Below, piece after piece: positions 40,994 to 49,549 of a stretch of 49,549 nt of DNA (positions are counted from its first letter, which is position 1; every line of letters starts with the position of its first letter). The notes under the pieces were generated by a model that saw nothing but the letters and a program-made list of their open reading frames with translations, searched no databases and was not told the origin of the DNA. This DNA is from an uncultured Eubacteriales bacterium (GTDB lineage: Bacteria > Bacillota > Clostridia > Oscillospirales > Acutalibacteraceae). The DNA is taken from positions 1 to 49,549 of the forward strand of contig ONID01000012.1 of the NCBI GenBank assembly GCA_900317765.1. The letters are read 5' to 3'. Position numbers and translations under genes: made by a program.

Positions 40994-43225
40994 TCAATAC
41001 TGCTCGCCTCTGTTTTTGGCATACACGGCAGTAAAGCTCATCATGGAAAGCATTGCCAGCAGGAGAGCGATATTCGCCGATACATTGGTCTCACCGGTCT
41101 TGGGGTTATCGCTTCCCTTTGGTCTGGGCGTACTTGCAACCGCGAACAGGCTGAAGCTGTCGGTTGTAATGGTTATGCCATCCTTGCCGCCGATGGCAAG
41201 CTGCTTGGTATCGATGCTCTTGTCGGCAAGCTGGTGGTAGACAGTATAATTATACTTGCTGTAATTCTTTTTGAGCGTATCATTGGGATAGGCAAGTGTG
41301 AAATCCACCTTGCCATTCTCGGAAACATAAGACGGCAAATCGGACTGAATATTTTTGAGGGAAACCTTATAAACGATCAGGTTGCTGTCCTTTTCATTAA
41401 AATCCTTGTTGACCTTCTTGATGGCGTCAAAGAACTCTTTTTTCTCGTCTGCGGTGGGTGCTTCCGCCAAGATCCATGTGACATCCGCAGCTATTTTTTC
41501 GCCCTCGAAAGCCTCATCTTTTACGATGAAATATGTGCCCTCGTGAGCCTTGGCTGCACTGATGATCTTCTTGCTGTCTTCGTGGATCACAAGGTCAGAA
41601 AACTTCTGCTCCTTCTTGCTGCAGGAAACCGCAAACTTGCTGAAGCTGTCGGTGGTGAACTGTATGCCGTCTCCGACAGGAGAAGCTGATATACTTGTGT
41701 CTATACTCTTGTCGGCAAGCTGATGATAAACCGCATAAGAATATTCATTCCTGAGATATTGCACCTCATAGGACGGATACGCAAGCGTTGCGGTCACCGC
41801 CGCCTTTCCTTTCAAATCCACCTTGTTTCCCTTGCTGTCGGCAACGTAAATGTCATAAATTACGCTGGGATTGTTTTCATTGAAGTCCTTGTCCGCTTTT
41901 TTGATGGCGGCAACAAAGGTCTTTTTGTCAGCGGTGGAAAGAGCCTTGGCGACAATCTTATAATTGCCGGCCTCCACACCTTTGACATTCTCAATGTAGG
42001 CGTCCTTGATAATCGTCTTGCTCTTGTCGTCGATCGTCAGCTTGACATTCGGAGTGCTGTTCTCGGTGTCATCCTTGCTGTCGCCGGTTCCGGTGGGAGT
42101 TGTGATCCGTGTGGTAGTCGTTTTGCCGCTATTGTCTGTTGCAGTGGTCGGAGTGGTCGCATTGCCTTCCGAATTGCTCGGTATTTCGATGTTGAAATTC
42201 GATTGGCTGAGGGGAATCACATAGACAACGCTCGGTTGATTGCTGTTAGTGATCTGAATCTCAGAGCTTTCCCCGCTGCCAAATGCGGTTTTCAGGTCGG
42301 CGTAAGGAATATAATAATGAACCCCTTCCAGATTCTCCGCTTCATAGAGACTTACCGCCGCGCCGTTGGCAAGCTTGACCGTGAGATCGTCAGCTTCGCC
42401 CAGACCCACAAGTTCAAACTGAACGCCTTCTTCATTCACCTTATTGAATGCGGGCACGGAAAGTTCCACTCTTCCACCGCTGGTATTGCCGAAAACGATG
42501 GAGGAAGCGTTCTGCTCCAGCGGTGTACCGCTGATATTCAGCGATGTCTGACCGGTGCATTTGCTGATGTCGAGTGTCGTGACGCCGGATCTGGACAGGT
42601 CAATTGCCTTAATTGCCTCTGCTCCGGATCTGGGAGTGATTTCTTCACCCTCGTTTTCTTCCTCGGCGTCCTCTCCGTCAGCTTCATTCTTCGCATCTTC
42701 GTCATTCTGGCTTTTTTCTTCTTCGTCCGTGTCGGACGCTTCCACATTGCCGAAGGCAACGCTTGTCATGGCGGAAGTCGATTCGATCGCGTAATCGGTC
42801 TCCTCGTCAAGATCGATTCTGAATGTAACGGTGCCGTCGTTATTCACTGTTTTAAGCGCGTTTTCGGCAGGGAGCTCGATGCCCGTGGAGTTGCCTCCCG
42901 TCACGGTAACCGTATAGCTGCCCGGCAAGGATTCGATGCCGACTCTGAAGCTGTCTTCATCGGCTGCAAAGGCATCGAAGATCGAACGCGGCATGATCGC
43001 AGAAACCGTGAAAAGCACCGCTGCCATCATAGTGGCAATCGGGAACCAGTAGGATCTTCCGCTCTTAGGGGGCTGACTATCTGAAGATACGGTTCTTTGC
43101 CGATAAACCGGACGACTCACCATGGCAGTATGCGGACGGAAAACCATCTCCCGACCACTGCTCACATGACGCCGCGGCTGCACCGGACGACTGTGAGGAA
43201 CAAATCTGCTGTATGATCTGTTCAT
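40994..43225 (-). CDS. Cell-surface protein with two shared domains and NPKTGE anchor
   Basis: 743 residues. Unusually long Arg/Ser-rich N-terminus (about 58 residues: SRPVQPRRHVSSGREM and similar), then a signal-type hydrophobic helix (about 60-85, ending DAFAADED). An acidic, repetitive region (about 160-195) and a short Leu-rich-repeat-like portion (KAIDLSRSGVTTLDISKCTG) follow, then two copies of a domain of about 140 residues (about 405-550 and 560-700), both ending in YAVYHQLADKSIDT / YTVYHQLADKSIDT and FSKFAVS. The C-terminus is NPKTGE, a hydrophobic helix and KNRGEQY, a sortase-like signal lacking the usual Leu. Function unknown; probably a wall- or membrane-anchored adhesion or scaffold protein. 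Confidence 0.82.
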   Translation of the reverse strand: MNRSYSRFVPHSRPVQPRRHVSSGREMVFRPHTAMVSRPVYRQRTVSSDSQPPKSGRSYWFPIATMMAAVLFTVSAIMPRSIFDAFAADEDSFRVGIESLPGSYTVTVTGGNSTGIELPAENALKTVNNDGTVTFRIDLDEETDYAIESTSAMTSVAFGNVEASDTDEEEKSQNDEDAKNEADGEDAEEENEGEEITPRSGAEAIKAIDLSRSGVTTLDISKCTGQTSLNISGTPLEQNASSIVFGNTSGGRVELSVPAFNKVNEEGVQFELVGLGEADDLTVKLANGAAVSLYEAENLEGVHYYIPYADLKTAFGSGESSEIQITNSNQPSVVYVIPLSQSNFNIEIPSNSEGNATTPTTATDNSGKTTTTRITTPTGTGDSKDDTENSTPNVKLTIDDKSKTIIKDAYIENVKGVEAGNYKIVAKALSTADKKTFVAAIKKADKDFNENNPSVIYDIYVADSKGNKVDLKGKAAVTATLAYPSYEVQYLRNEYSYAVYHQLADKSIDTSISASPVGDGIQFTTDSFSKFAVSCSKKEQKFSDLVIHEDSKKIISAAKAHEGTYFIVKDEAFEGEKIAADVTWILAEAPTADEKKEFFDAIKKVNKDFNEKDSNLIVYKVSLKNIQSDLPSYVSENGKVDFTLAYPNDTLKKNYSKYNYTVYHQLADKSIDTKQLAIGGKDGITITTDSFSLFAVASTPRPKGSDNPKTGETNVSANIALLLAMLSMMSFTAVYAKNRGEQY

Positions 43226-43299
43226 GATAACTCATTCCTTTCGAATATCATTGACTGTTGCAAAATACAGACTATCCACATTTATGACTATACATTATA

Positions 43300-43328
43300 A
43301 TTATAACGCTGTATTGGAAGAATGTCAA
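43300..43328 (-). promoter_or_regulatory. Promoter of the 743-residue surface protein gene
   Basis: Minus-strand TTGACA (43323-43328), 17-bp spacer, TATAAT (43300-43305), 75 bases before the start. Confidence 0.75.
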
Positions 43329-43387
43329 TTGACAAACAACCAAAATTACATCGATATATAAAATTTTACAAATGATTACACCAAAAT

Positions 43388-43422
43388 CAGGCTTCCTCCT
43401 GAACAAATCGGAAGGAAGCCTG
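43388..43422 (-). terminator. Terminator of the 706-residue surface protein gene
   Basis: CAGGCTTCCT / AGGAAGCCTG perfect stem (43388-43397, 43413-43422), followed on the minus strand by ATTTTGG. Confidence 0.78.
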
Positions 43423-43480
43423 CAAATGAAATTGTCAGTCAATGAAATATCACTGAAAGCAGAGTCTGTTGAAATGACAA

Positions 43481-45601
43481 TCAGTCTATCTCGGCAGTTT
43501 CTACCACTAATTCACCTTTACGCTTCACCATGACGCCAGCCATTCCTGACGCTGCCAGCAGAACCAGCAGAACAGCGATATTGGGAGCAATATTGGATTC
43601 TCCCGTTTTCGGTGAAGGACTGCCTGCGCTCTTGGGAGTGACCGAAATGACGTAATTACTGAAGCTCGGCGCCTTGAAGTGGATGCCGTTCTTGTCGGCT
43701 GTGCATTTGACCGACTCAATCTTGGGTTCCTCCAGGGATTCTAACTTATCATAATCAAATTGAGCGAAATGGTAGACCTTGTAATTGTATTTGTTCCAGT
43801 CCTTCGCCATATCGGACGGATATTTGATTGTGAGGTTAATGCCGTCCTTGAGCTTGATCAAAGTGCACTCGCCATGTGAAAGGGTGATATTGTAACCGAG
43901 CAGACGGGCAGAATCCTTTTTGAAGGTCTTGTCAGCCTTGGCTATCGCATCATAAAGAGATTCCTCATTGGGAAGCTTCGCTATATCGAGCTTCAGATCT
44001 TCTTTCTTGAGCTTTTCGCCAAGGACATATTTTTTCTCCTTGTCACTGAAAACGACTTCCTGCGCGTCAAAGTCCTTGGTGGTTTCTGCGGCTGAGATCG
44101 TGCCCGAAATGTCGTCAACCGGCACATCGCCCTTTGCTTTGCCGGGGGCAGCGGGAGCATCTGGATTCTTCACGAGATCTTGATCTCCCAGAATGCATCT
44201 GATGTATGATCCGCTGTTGTAAAGATTGATGACGATCCTTTTACCTGCATAGGCATTACCAAAGACAAACTTGAAGTCCTTATCGGTTTCGGGCAGCACA
44301 GCCCCTGTTTTGCCGCTGTCGTCTTCTTCGTAATACCAGATGTCATAGGTGGATTTGGTATCGCCGCACTTGGCGTACTTCGACAGATCTACAACCTCGC
44401 CCGCTTTCATCGTTTCGGGCAGTTCAAGACGGGGATAATCCGCCAAAACAACGAGATTCTCTTTTTTGGCGTTGGGATTGACTTTCAGATCATCGAAGTT
44501 CTTGAAATTGTTATCATTCACTTTTACTTCTACAATATCATCATTCTTGCTCAAATCAAGAGAAGGCAGCTTGTTGCAAGAAGCATCAATGCTTTGCAGC
44601 TTGGGATTATGGGAAATATCCAGTGACTTCATCTGACAACAACTGCAATCCAGTGTTTTCAATTTCGTATTCTTCGAAAGATCGATGGATTGAAGACGAC
44701 TGCTGCTGAAATCAAGGGTTTCCAGAGCCGTATTTTTGGTGACATTGAGTTCTGTCAAGGGATTGCTGCTGCAATTCAACGTTTTCAGTTTGACGTTCTT
44801 TGATACGTCAAGCTTATCCAAATTAGAATTACTGCAATCAAGTGTCAGAAGCTCACCATTATTCTGAAGATTCAAACCGGAAAGACCTGCAGATGATATA
44901 TACAGTCTTTGCAGTTTTGTGAGCTTCGAAAGATCTATCGACGACACACCGTAGACATAAAGATCCGTTATATCTGACTTTGAATAAAGCTTCAGAACAT
45001 AATCCTTTAATGTGCTGATATTGTCGCAAGAGATATTGTCTCCTGAAATAACGCCGTTTATTTTTTTGACACCGTCAATGCCGTCAATGGAGTAATATAC
45101 GTCAGCTTTGTCATTGACCGCTATAGAGACAATTTCTCCCACCGCTTTTAATGTCGCTACATTGTATTCAGTAATATCCCCCGGAATCTCAGTCTCTCCA
45201 CCGGTCTCTCCACCGGTCTCTCCGCCGGTCTCTCCGCCGGTTTCTCCGCCGGTCTCTCCGCCGGTCTCTCCGCCGGTCTCTCCGCCGGTCTCTCCGCCGG
45301 TTTCTCCGCCGGTCTCTCCGCCGGTTTCTCCGCCGGTCTCTCCGCCGGTCTCTCCGCCGGTCTCTCCGCCGGTCTCTCCGCCGGTTTCTCCGCCTGTTTC
45401 GCCGCCGGTTTCGCCGCCTGTTTCTCCGCCTGTTTCACCTTCGTTTTGCATTACTTCCACCGTCGCAGAACTTCCGGTTTCAGCCGCTGAAACACCTGTA
45501 ATTGTCTTGGGAGCCAGCATAGATACTGCGACAAGAAAAGCCGTAATGCATATCGCAGCAGGTATCCAGACTCTTTGTTTTTTCTTATTGCTTTTCCTCA
45601 T
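43481..45601 (-). CDS. Leucine-rich-repeat surface protein with GGET repeat and SPKTGE anchor
   Basis: 706 residues. N-terminal signal (basic MRKSNKKKQR then a helix to about residue 40), a tandem of about 20 GGET tetrapeptides (about 57-137), then a leucine-rich-repeat domain of at least eight short repeats (about 205-385: LSGLNLQNNGELLTLDCSNS and related LDCSxN units). An Ig-like region and the ~130-residue domain shared with the other PxTGE proteins follow (about 520-650, YNYKVYHFAQFD ... FSNYVISV). The tail is SPKTGESN, a hydrophobic helix, and VKRKGE. It is probably anchored at the surface and binds protein or host ligands through the LRR. Start at 45601 with AGGAAG upstream. Confidence 0.85.
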   Translation of the reverse strand: MRKSNKKKQRVWIPAAICITAFLVAVSMLAPKTITGVSAAETGSSATVEVMQNEGETGGETGGETGGETGGETGGETGGETGGETGGETGGETGGETGGETGGETGGETGGETGGETGGETGGETGGETGGETGGETEIPGDITEYNVATLKAVGEIVSIAVNDKADVYYSIDGIDGVKKINGVISGDNISCDNISTLKDYVLKLYSKSDITDLYVYGVSSIDLSKLTKLQRLYISSAGLSGLNLQNNGELLTLDCSNSNLDKLDVSKNVKLKTLNCSSNPLTELNVTKNTALETLDFSSSRLQSIDLSKNTKLKTLDCSCCQMKSLDISHNPKLQSIDASCNKLPSLDLSKNDDIVEVKVNDNNFKNFDDLKVNPNAKKENLVVLADYPRLELPETMKAGEVVDLSKYAKCGDTKSTYDIWYYEEDDSGKTGAVLPETDKDFKFVFGNAYAGKRIVINLYNSGSYIRCILGDQDLVKNPDAPAAPGKAKGDVPVDDISGTISAAETTKDFDAQEVVFSDKEKKYVLGEKLKKEDLKLDIAKLPNEESLYDAIAKADKTFKKDSARLLGYNITLSHGECTLIKLKDGINLTIKYPSDMAKDWNKYNYKVYHFAQFDYDKLESLEEPKIESVKCTADKNGIHFKAPSFSNYVISVTPKSAGSPSPKTGESNIAPNIAVLLVLLAASGMAGVMVKRKGELVVETAEID
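45191..45430 (-). repeat. 12-bp tandem repeat coding GGET
   Basis: Twenty 12-bp units in the 706-residue surface protein gene. A higher-order 60-bp period (five units) is visible from the pattern of C/T variants, which suggests past block duplication. Confidence 0.9.
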
Positions 45602-45691
45602 AAGTACATAATCTTCCTTTCAAAAGCGAAAATAATAAACCGAACTGTACACTGTTTGTCATGCATAAGTGATAATTTTCCCTTAAAGAAT

Positions 45692-45720
45692 ATTATACGT
45701 CTTGATCGTCAAAAAGTCAA
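45692..45720 (-). promoter_or_regulatory. Promoter of the LRR surface protein gene
   Basis: Minus-strand TTGACT (45715-45720), 17-bp spacer, TATAAT (45692-45697), about 90 bases before the start. Confidence 0.72.
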
Positions 45721-45808
45721 CATAAATCATCTTTCAAATACATAAAATAAATAAAGATTCTTTATGATTTCAGTAAAAAAACAACTCGTCACACATTTCC
45801 AAAATAAA

Positions 45809-45850
45809 AACAGCCGCGTCAAATCAAATACTCAATTCAACGCGGTTGTT
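45809..45850 (-). terminator. Terminator of leuCD
   Basis: AACAGCCGCGT / ACGCGGTTGTT stem (45809-45819, 45840-45850) followed by TTTTTATTTT on the minus strand, 30 bases after the leuD stop. Confidence 0.82.
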
Positions 45851-45880
45851 CAAATCACATTTTTTCTAAAATCTCTAAAA

Positions 45881-46369
45881 TTACAGTCTGTCCTTTATGG
45901 AACTCATCAAACCGCCAGAGGTAATGATGTTCTGGATAAAGGGCGGGAATGGCTGCGCCTGATAGCTCTTGCCGGTGGTGATATTGGTGATAACGCCGGT
46001 GTCAAAATCCACCTTGACCTCGTCGCCGTTCTTGATGTCCTCGGCTGCCTCGTCACATTCGAGGATAGCAAGACCGATATTGAGGGCGTTGCGGTAAAAG
46101 ATTCTGGCGAATGTGGAGGCGATCACGCAGGAAATTCCCGAAGCTTTGATGGCAATGGGCGCGTGTTCACGGGATGAACCGCAGCCGAAATTCTTGCCAG
46201 CCACCATGATTTCACCGGGCTGTACCTTCCTGACAAAATCGGCGTCTATATCTTCCATGCAGTGAGCCGCCAGCTCCGCATGGGATGATGTATTGAGATA
46301 ACGGGCGGGAATGATGACGTCGGTATCAACATTGTCGCCGTATTTATGAACTCTGCCTTGTGCCTGCAT
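45881..46369 (-). CDS. leuD: 3-isopropylmalate dehydratase small subunit
   Basis: Pairs with LeuC to isomerise 2-isopropylmalate to 3-isopropylmalate in leucine synthesis. 162 residues, the short LeuD type. [16 protein letters not shown] at the N-terminus and the swivel signature [16 protein letters not shown] near residue 57. AAGGGAG precedes the ATG. Second gene of leuCD, separated from leuC by 161 bases that contain a small repeat element. Confidence 0.96.
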   Translation of the reverse strand: MQAQGRVHKYGDNVDTDVIIPARYLNTSSHAELAAHCMEDIDADFVRKVQPGEIMVAGKNFGCGSSREHAPIAIKASGISCVIASTFARIFYRNALNIGLAILECDEAAEDIKNGDEVKVDFDTGVITNITTGKSYQAQPFPPFIQNIITSGGLMSSIKDRL

Positions 46370-46417
46370 ATTTTTTATATTCTCCCTTCAGATTCAGTGT
46401 GAAGTGGTCACGATAAA

Positions 46418-46530
46418 AGCGAACGCATGTGAGCGCATGAAAAAAATATTCCAGCGCCAACGGCGCTCCGAATTTATTCACTATTCTTTATTCTCTATTC
46501 ACTATTCTCTTAGCGAACGCACGTGAGCGC
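46418..46530. repeat. Direct-repeat-flanked element between leuC and leuD
   Basis: Two 19-bp copies (AGCGAACGCATGTGAGCGC and the same with one change) at 46418-46436 and 46512-46530 flank 75 bases that include a perfect hairpin (AGCGCC/GGCGCT, 46453-46467) and two copies of TATTCACTATTCT. The second copy touches the leuC stop codon. It resembles a small interspersed intergenic repeat. Confidence 0.6.
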
Positions 46531-47796
46531 TCAAAGCGCATCCGGGTCCGTGATGTAGCCGGTAACGGCACTCGCTGCTGCAACTGCGGGGCTTGCCAGA
46601 TAGATTTCGCTGGTGATGTGTCCCATTCTGCCGATGAAGTTGCGGTTGGTGGTGCTGACAGCCTTCTCGTTTTCCGCCAGAATGCCCATGTGACCGCCCA
46701 GACAGGGGCCGCAGGTAGGTGTGGAAACAACGGCGCCTGCTTCAATGAATATTTCGAGCAAGCCTTCTCTCATCGCCTGCAGGTATATGGTCTGCGTTCC
46801 GGGGAAGATAATACAGCGTACATCCTTGGCGACCTTGCGTCCCTTGAGAATGGCAGCCGCGGCTCTGAGGTCTTCCAGTCTGCCGTTGGTGCAGCTTCCG
46901 ATGACGCTCTGGTCAATCTTTACTTCCTTCTCCCCTATTTCGTCCACCGTGCGGGTGTTCTCGGGAAGGTGAGGGAATGCGACTGTCGGACGGAGTGCCG
47001 AGAGGTCTATTGTGTAGGTTTCATCATATTCCGCGTCCTCATCCGCCGTGTAGACGACGGGCGTGCGCTGGAATCTGCCCTTGCAGTATTCCTCCGTGAC
47101 CTCGTCAACCGGGAAAATGCCGTTCTTCGCACCGGCTTCAATCGCCATATTGGCAATGCAGAGACGGGAATCCATCGAGAGATTCTTCACGCCGTCGCCG
47201 GTGAATTCCATCGACTTGTATCTCGCGCCGTCAACGCCGATCATGCCGATAATGTGAAGGATAACGTCCTTGCCTGTCACCCAGCCCTGCGGCTTGCCGG
47301 TGAGAATGAATTTGATGGCGGAAGGCACTTTGAACCATGTCTTGCCGGTCGCCATTCCCGCCGCCATATCGGTGGAGCCGACGCCTGTGCTGAAGGCGCC
47401 GAGAGCGCCGTAGGTGCAGGTGTGGCTGTCCGCGCCGATCACGCAGTCGCCGGGACCGACAAGTCCCTGCTCAGGGAGAAGAGCGTGCTCGATGCCCATC
47501 TGTCCCACGTCGAAATAATTGAGAACGTCGTACTTGCGGGCGAAGGTGCGCACCTTCTTGACCTGTTCGGCTGCCTTGATATCCTTGTTAGGGGTGAAGT
47601 GATCCATAACAAGGGCTATTCTTTCCCTGTCAAAGATCTTGTCTACTCCGGCTTTTTCCAGCTCGTTGATAGCGACGGGAGATGTGATGTCGTTGCCGAG
47701 CACCAGATCCAGCTTTGCCTCGATGAGCTGTCCGGCGGTCACGCTTTCCAGTCCTGCGTGAGCTGCCAGTATCTTCTGAGTCATAGTCATACCCAT
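46531..47796 (-). CDS. leuC: 3-isopropylmalate dehydratase large subunit
   Basis: Iron-sulfur subunit of isopropylmalate isomerase. 421 residues, the shorter LeuC form common in Clostridia and archaea. Cluster ligands: Cys in [12 protein letters not shown] (about 300) and TCGPCLGGH (about 360). Substrate-binding features: DHFTPNKD and [16 protein letters not shown]. The ATG follows AAGGAGG at ten bases. It has its own promoter; no T-box leader is visible. Confidence 0.96.
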   Translation of the reverse strand: MGMTMTQKILAAHAGLESVTAGQLIEAKLDLVLGNDITSPVAINELEKAGVDKIFDRERIALVMDHFTPNKDIKAAEQVKKVRTFARKYDVLNYFDVGQMGIEHALLPEQGLVGPGDCVIGADSHTCTYGALGAFSTGVGSTDMAAGMATGKTWFKVPSAIKFILTGKPQGWVTGKDVILHIIGMIGVDGARYKSMEFTGDGVKNLSMDSRLCIANMAIEAGAKNGIFPVDEVTEEYCKGRFQRTPVVYTADEDAEYDETYTIDLSALRPTVAFPHLPENTRTVDEIGEKEVKIDQSVIGSCTNGRLEDLRAAAAILKGRKVAKDVRCIIFPGTQTIYLQAMREGLLEIFIEAGAVVSTPTCGPCLGGHMGILAENEKAVSTTNRNFIGRMGHITSEIYLASPAVAAASAVTGYITDPDAL

Positions 47797-47836
47797 TGTG
47801 AGTATTCCTCCTTGTCAAAATTGATCGTTAAATTGA

Positions 47837-47865
47837 ATTATAACACATATCTTTTGTTTTGTAAA
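47837..47865 (-). promoter_or_regulatory. Promoter of leuCD
   Basis: Minus-strand TTTACA (47860-47865), 17-bp spacer, TATAAT (47837-47842), about 40 bases before leuC. Confidence 0.72.
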
Positions 47866-47903
47866 TCGCTAAATAAAAATAATCAAAAAATCCTTCTATG
47901 TCA

Positions 47904-47932
47904 TTGACAGACTGCGCTTTATATAGTAAAAT
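47904..47932 (+). promoter_or_regulatory. Promoter of the secreted beta-helix-like protein
   Basis: TTGACA (47904-47909), 17-bp spacer, TAAAAT (47927-47932), 48 bases before the start. Confidence 0.68.
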
Positions 47933-47980
47933 AATTCGGTAAAAAGCACAAAATCATGAATGAATAAGGAAGTTATTTCA

Positions 47981-49345
47981 ATGAAATATTTCTCTGTCAC
48001 AAAAAGACTTTTCTCCGTCATCACGGTAATGGGTTTATTGGCTTTGTTTTTCGCGTGTCCGCTTCCCGCTGCGGCGGAAAGCGAATCAGATGAGCCGTAT
48101 ACCGAAATCTCCGACGCGGCGGGTTTAGCTTTGATCGCCTCCGCTCCGGACGGTCATTACAGGCTGACTGCCGATATTGACATGGGCTCAAACTGGCAGC
48201 CCATTCCCTTCAGCGGAACGCTCGATGGCAACGGGCATACGCTCTACAACCTGCATGTGACAGATGTCGGAAAGGAAAAACGCGTCACCCGCGACGGCAA
48301 TCTCAAGGAATACGACACCGAATTCGCCGGATTGTTTTCCGTCATGGAAAACGCGGAAGTGCAAAATCTGACTATAAAAGGGGCGTTTGTGGATATTTCC
48401 GACCGGAGCCACTGCTTTGCAGCCATCTTAGCGGGCTATTGCGACAACTGCACCGTGAAGGGGTGCAACGTCGAGGGCAGAGTTCACATGAAAAGCAAAG
48501 GCGTCAATGTGGGCGTTGCCGGCATCGCAGGTTACGGCGTCGGCAGTTTTGAGGCATGTGAGGCGGAAGTGGAGCTTGTCTTTGAGGATCAGTACACGGA
48601 TGGCAAATGCGAGCAGTTTCTGGGCGGAGTCATGGCTTGCGGCATCGGAAACTTCTATAAATGCAACGTGCGTATCGACGGTTATGCGTCCTGTCACGGA
48701 TACACGCACAACGGCGGCATTATAGGCATGTTTTACCACTGCGGAATGGAATACACCAAGAAGGAAATCACCTATTGCTACACCGACGGCCAGATCAGCT
48801 TCTTTGAGGACAACGACGACCGTAGAGCCTATTGCATGCCTATAGGCGGCGAATTGCTTTCCAAGACGAAGAAATTCACGCATAACGACTATTCCTTCAA
48901 AAGAAACGAGACTAAAGACTATTCCAAGGTTCTCTCACCCGAAAAGTGCGAACAGCCGGATTACGAAGAAAAAGTGACTCCTCCCGACTGCACAAGCTGG
49001 GGAAATACCGTGCACCAGTGCCGCGGCTGCGAATATACGTGGACCGACTCCTATACGCCTCCGCAGCATGAAGGCGGCGAATGGGAGATTGTCAGTGATT
49101 CGGACTTTGAACGCGAAGGACTGAAAAGACAGTATTGCAAGAAATGCGGTGCTTTGTCAGGCGAAAAAACCATTCCAGTCAAAACGAAGGAAGTCGCTTC
49201 ACAGACAACCACTGACAACAGAGTTTTCTGGGCGGTGGCAGCCGGTGCTGGCATTCTGCTGATTGTGGAAACGGCAGTCATTCTTCACACATGCAAAAAG
49301 AAGAAGAACGCCGACGGTGACGACACAGGAGCCTCAGATGAATAA
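47981..49345 (+). CDS. Secreted, membrane-anchored beta-helix-like protein
   Basis: 454 residues. Signal peptide (MKYFSVTKRLF, hydrophobic helix, cleavage probably after AAAE at about 35). A repeat domain resembling GLUG/right-handed beta-helix proteins follows: YRLTADIDMGSNWQPI, FSGTLDGNGHTLYNL, FAGLFSVMENAEVQNLTIKG and GGIIGMFYHC. A Cys-rich segment (about 325-405, with spaced CxxC-like pairs HQCRGCEYTW and QYCKKCGAL) may bind metal. A transmembrane helix (about 415-437) and a Lys-rich then acidic tail anchor it. AAGGAAG lies eight bases before ATG 47981. Function unknown; an adhesin or surface polymer-binding role would fit. Confidence 0.75.
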   Translation: MKYFSVTKRLFSVITVMGLLALFFACPLPAAAESESDEPYTEISDAAGLALIASAPDGHYRLTADIDMGSNWQPIPFSGTLDGNGHTLYNLHVTDVGKEKRVTRDGNLKEYDTEFAGLFSVMENAEVQNLTIKGAFVDISDRSHCFAAILAGYCDNCTVKGCNVEGRVHMKSKGVNVGVAGIAGYGVGSFEACEAEVELVFEDQYTDGKCEQFLGGVMACGIGNFYKCNVRIDGYASCHGYTHNGGIIGMFYHCGMEYTKKEITYCYTDGQISFFEDNDDRRAYCMPIGGELLSKTKKFTHNDYSFKRNETKDYSKVLSPEKCEQPDYEEKVTPPDCTSWGNTVHQCRGCEYTWTDSYTPPQHEGGEWEIVSDSDFEREGLKRQYCKKCGALSGEKTIPVKTKEVASQTTTDNRVFWAVAAGAGILLIVETAVILHTCKKKKNADGDDTGASDE

Positions 49346-49366
49346 TGCCAACAGAATAATTCCCTG

Positions 49367-49409
49367 ATGCCGCGATTCTTTTTGCCGAAAAAGCTGTCGC
49401 GGCATTTTT
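49367..49409 (+). terminator. Terminator of the beta-helix-like gene
   Basis: ATGCCGCGA / TCGCGGCAT stem (49367-49375, 49397-49405) followed by TTTTC. The remaining 140 bases to the window end hold nothing recognisable. Confidence 0.85.
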
Positions 49410-49549
49410 CATGCCTTCCGAAAAAACTTTTCAAAAATAATAAAATTATTTGTAACTATTCAGACACCCTGAGAAATCCACAATTTCTGCATAAAGTTGA
49501 AAAGTGGGAATCGTCAGAAAAAAATCAGCGAAATGTCAATATACAAGAA

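Noticed and set aside
45108..45611. Plus-strand frame coding a VSPP repeat
   Set aside because: Antisense shadow of the GGET repeat; no start signal, and the minus frame has signal peptide, LRR and anchor.

Overview
The window looks like a chromosomal segment of an anaerobic, spore-forming Gram-positive bacterium of the class Clostridia, most likely an Oscillospiraceae/Ruminococcus-type gut organism. This is inferred from gene content: spoIVA, a sipL-type partner, a Spo0A-family regulator, spoIID, a Rex/AdhE redox pair, many zinc-ribbon membrane proteins and non-canonical PxTGE surface proteins. No rRNA, tRNA, CRISPR array, transposase or phage gene was seen. Promoters are very regular (TTGACA-like box, 16-18 bp, TATAAT-like box), and most transcription units end in clear hairpin terminators.

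Layout. 1-1533: N-terminal part of a bifunctional aldehyde/alcohol dehydrogenase (adhE), cut by the window edge, followed by a 41-residue lipoprotein-like peptide. 1.9-6.4 kb: sporulation block with a Spo0A-family regulator whose receiver domain has lost most phosphorylation residues, a 620-bp AT-rich gap with Spo0A-box-like sites, then spoIVA and its DUF3794-LysM partner sipL in one operon. 6.5-9.3 kb: aconitase and the NADH sensor Rex behind a promoter whose -35 box overlaps a Rex-operator-like sequence. 9.3-13.8 kb: a repeat-bearing zinc-ribbon protein, a TraX-family/asparaginase pair, and the manganese exporter mntP under a yybP-ykoY riboswitch with terminator. 13.8-14.5 kb has no convincing gene. 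14.5-17.1 kb: asnS and an lgt-like gene. 17.2-20.6 kb: four tandem small zinc-ribbon/two-helix membrane proteins (one has lost all its zinc cysteines) and an AI-2E-family permease. 20.8-25.2 kb: fructose-bisphosphate aldolase, a zinc-ribbon DUF5067-like protein, ilvA-ridA and a HAD phosphatase. 25.2-28.6 kb: two exported carbohydrate-related proteins (DUF4832-type and GH53 galactanase) and a DUF5662-like protein. 28.9-32.2 kb: DEAD-box helicase, Dabb protein and ilvC. 32.4-45.6 kb: three related surface proteins with a [SN]PxTGE-helix-charged tail, the first broken by a frameshift inside its repeat, interspersed with spoIID, a large membrane protein, a hemolysin-III protein, a membrane-linked lipase and a LysR regulator. 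45.9-47.8 kb: leuCD. 48.0-49.3 kb: a secreted beta-helix-like anchored protein.

Functional links. Branched-chain amino-acid synthesis is represented by ilvA, ilvC and leuCD at separate places; ridA follows ilvA, consistent with removal of the reactive enamine/imine intermediates that threonine dehydratase releases. Redox control (Rex) is likely autoregulated and may reach adhE, although no good operator was found there. Several genes concern the spore (spo0A-like, spoIVA, sipL, spoIID) and the cell surface. The most unusual items are the cysteine-less member of the zinc-ribbon array, the degenerate Spo0A receiver, the frameshifted threonine-rich surface protein and the shared membrane-proximal domain of the three PxTGE proteins.
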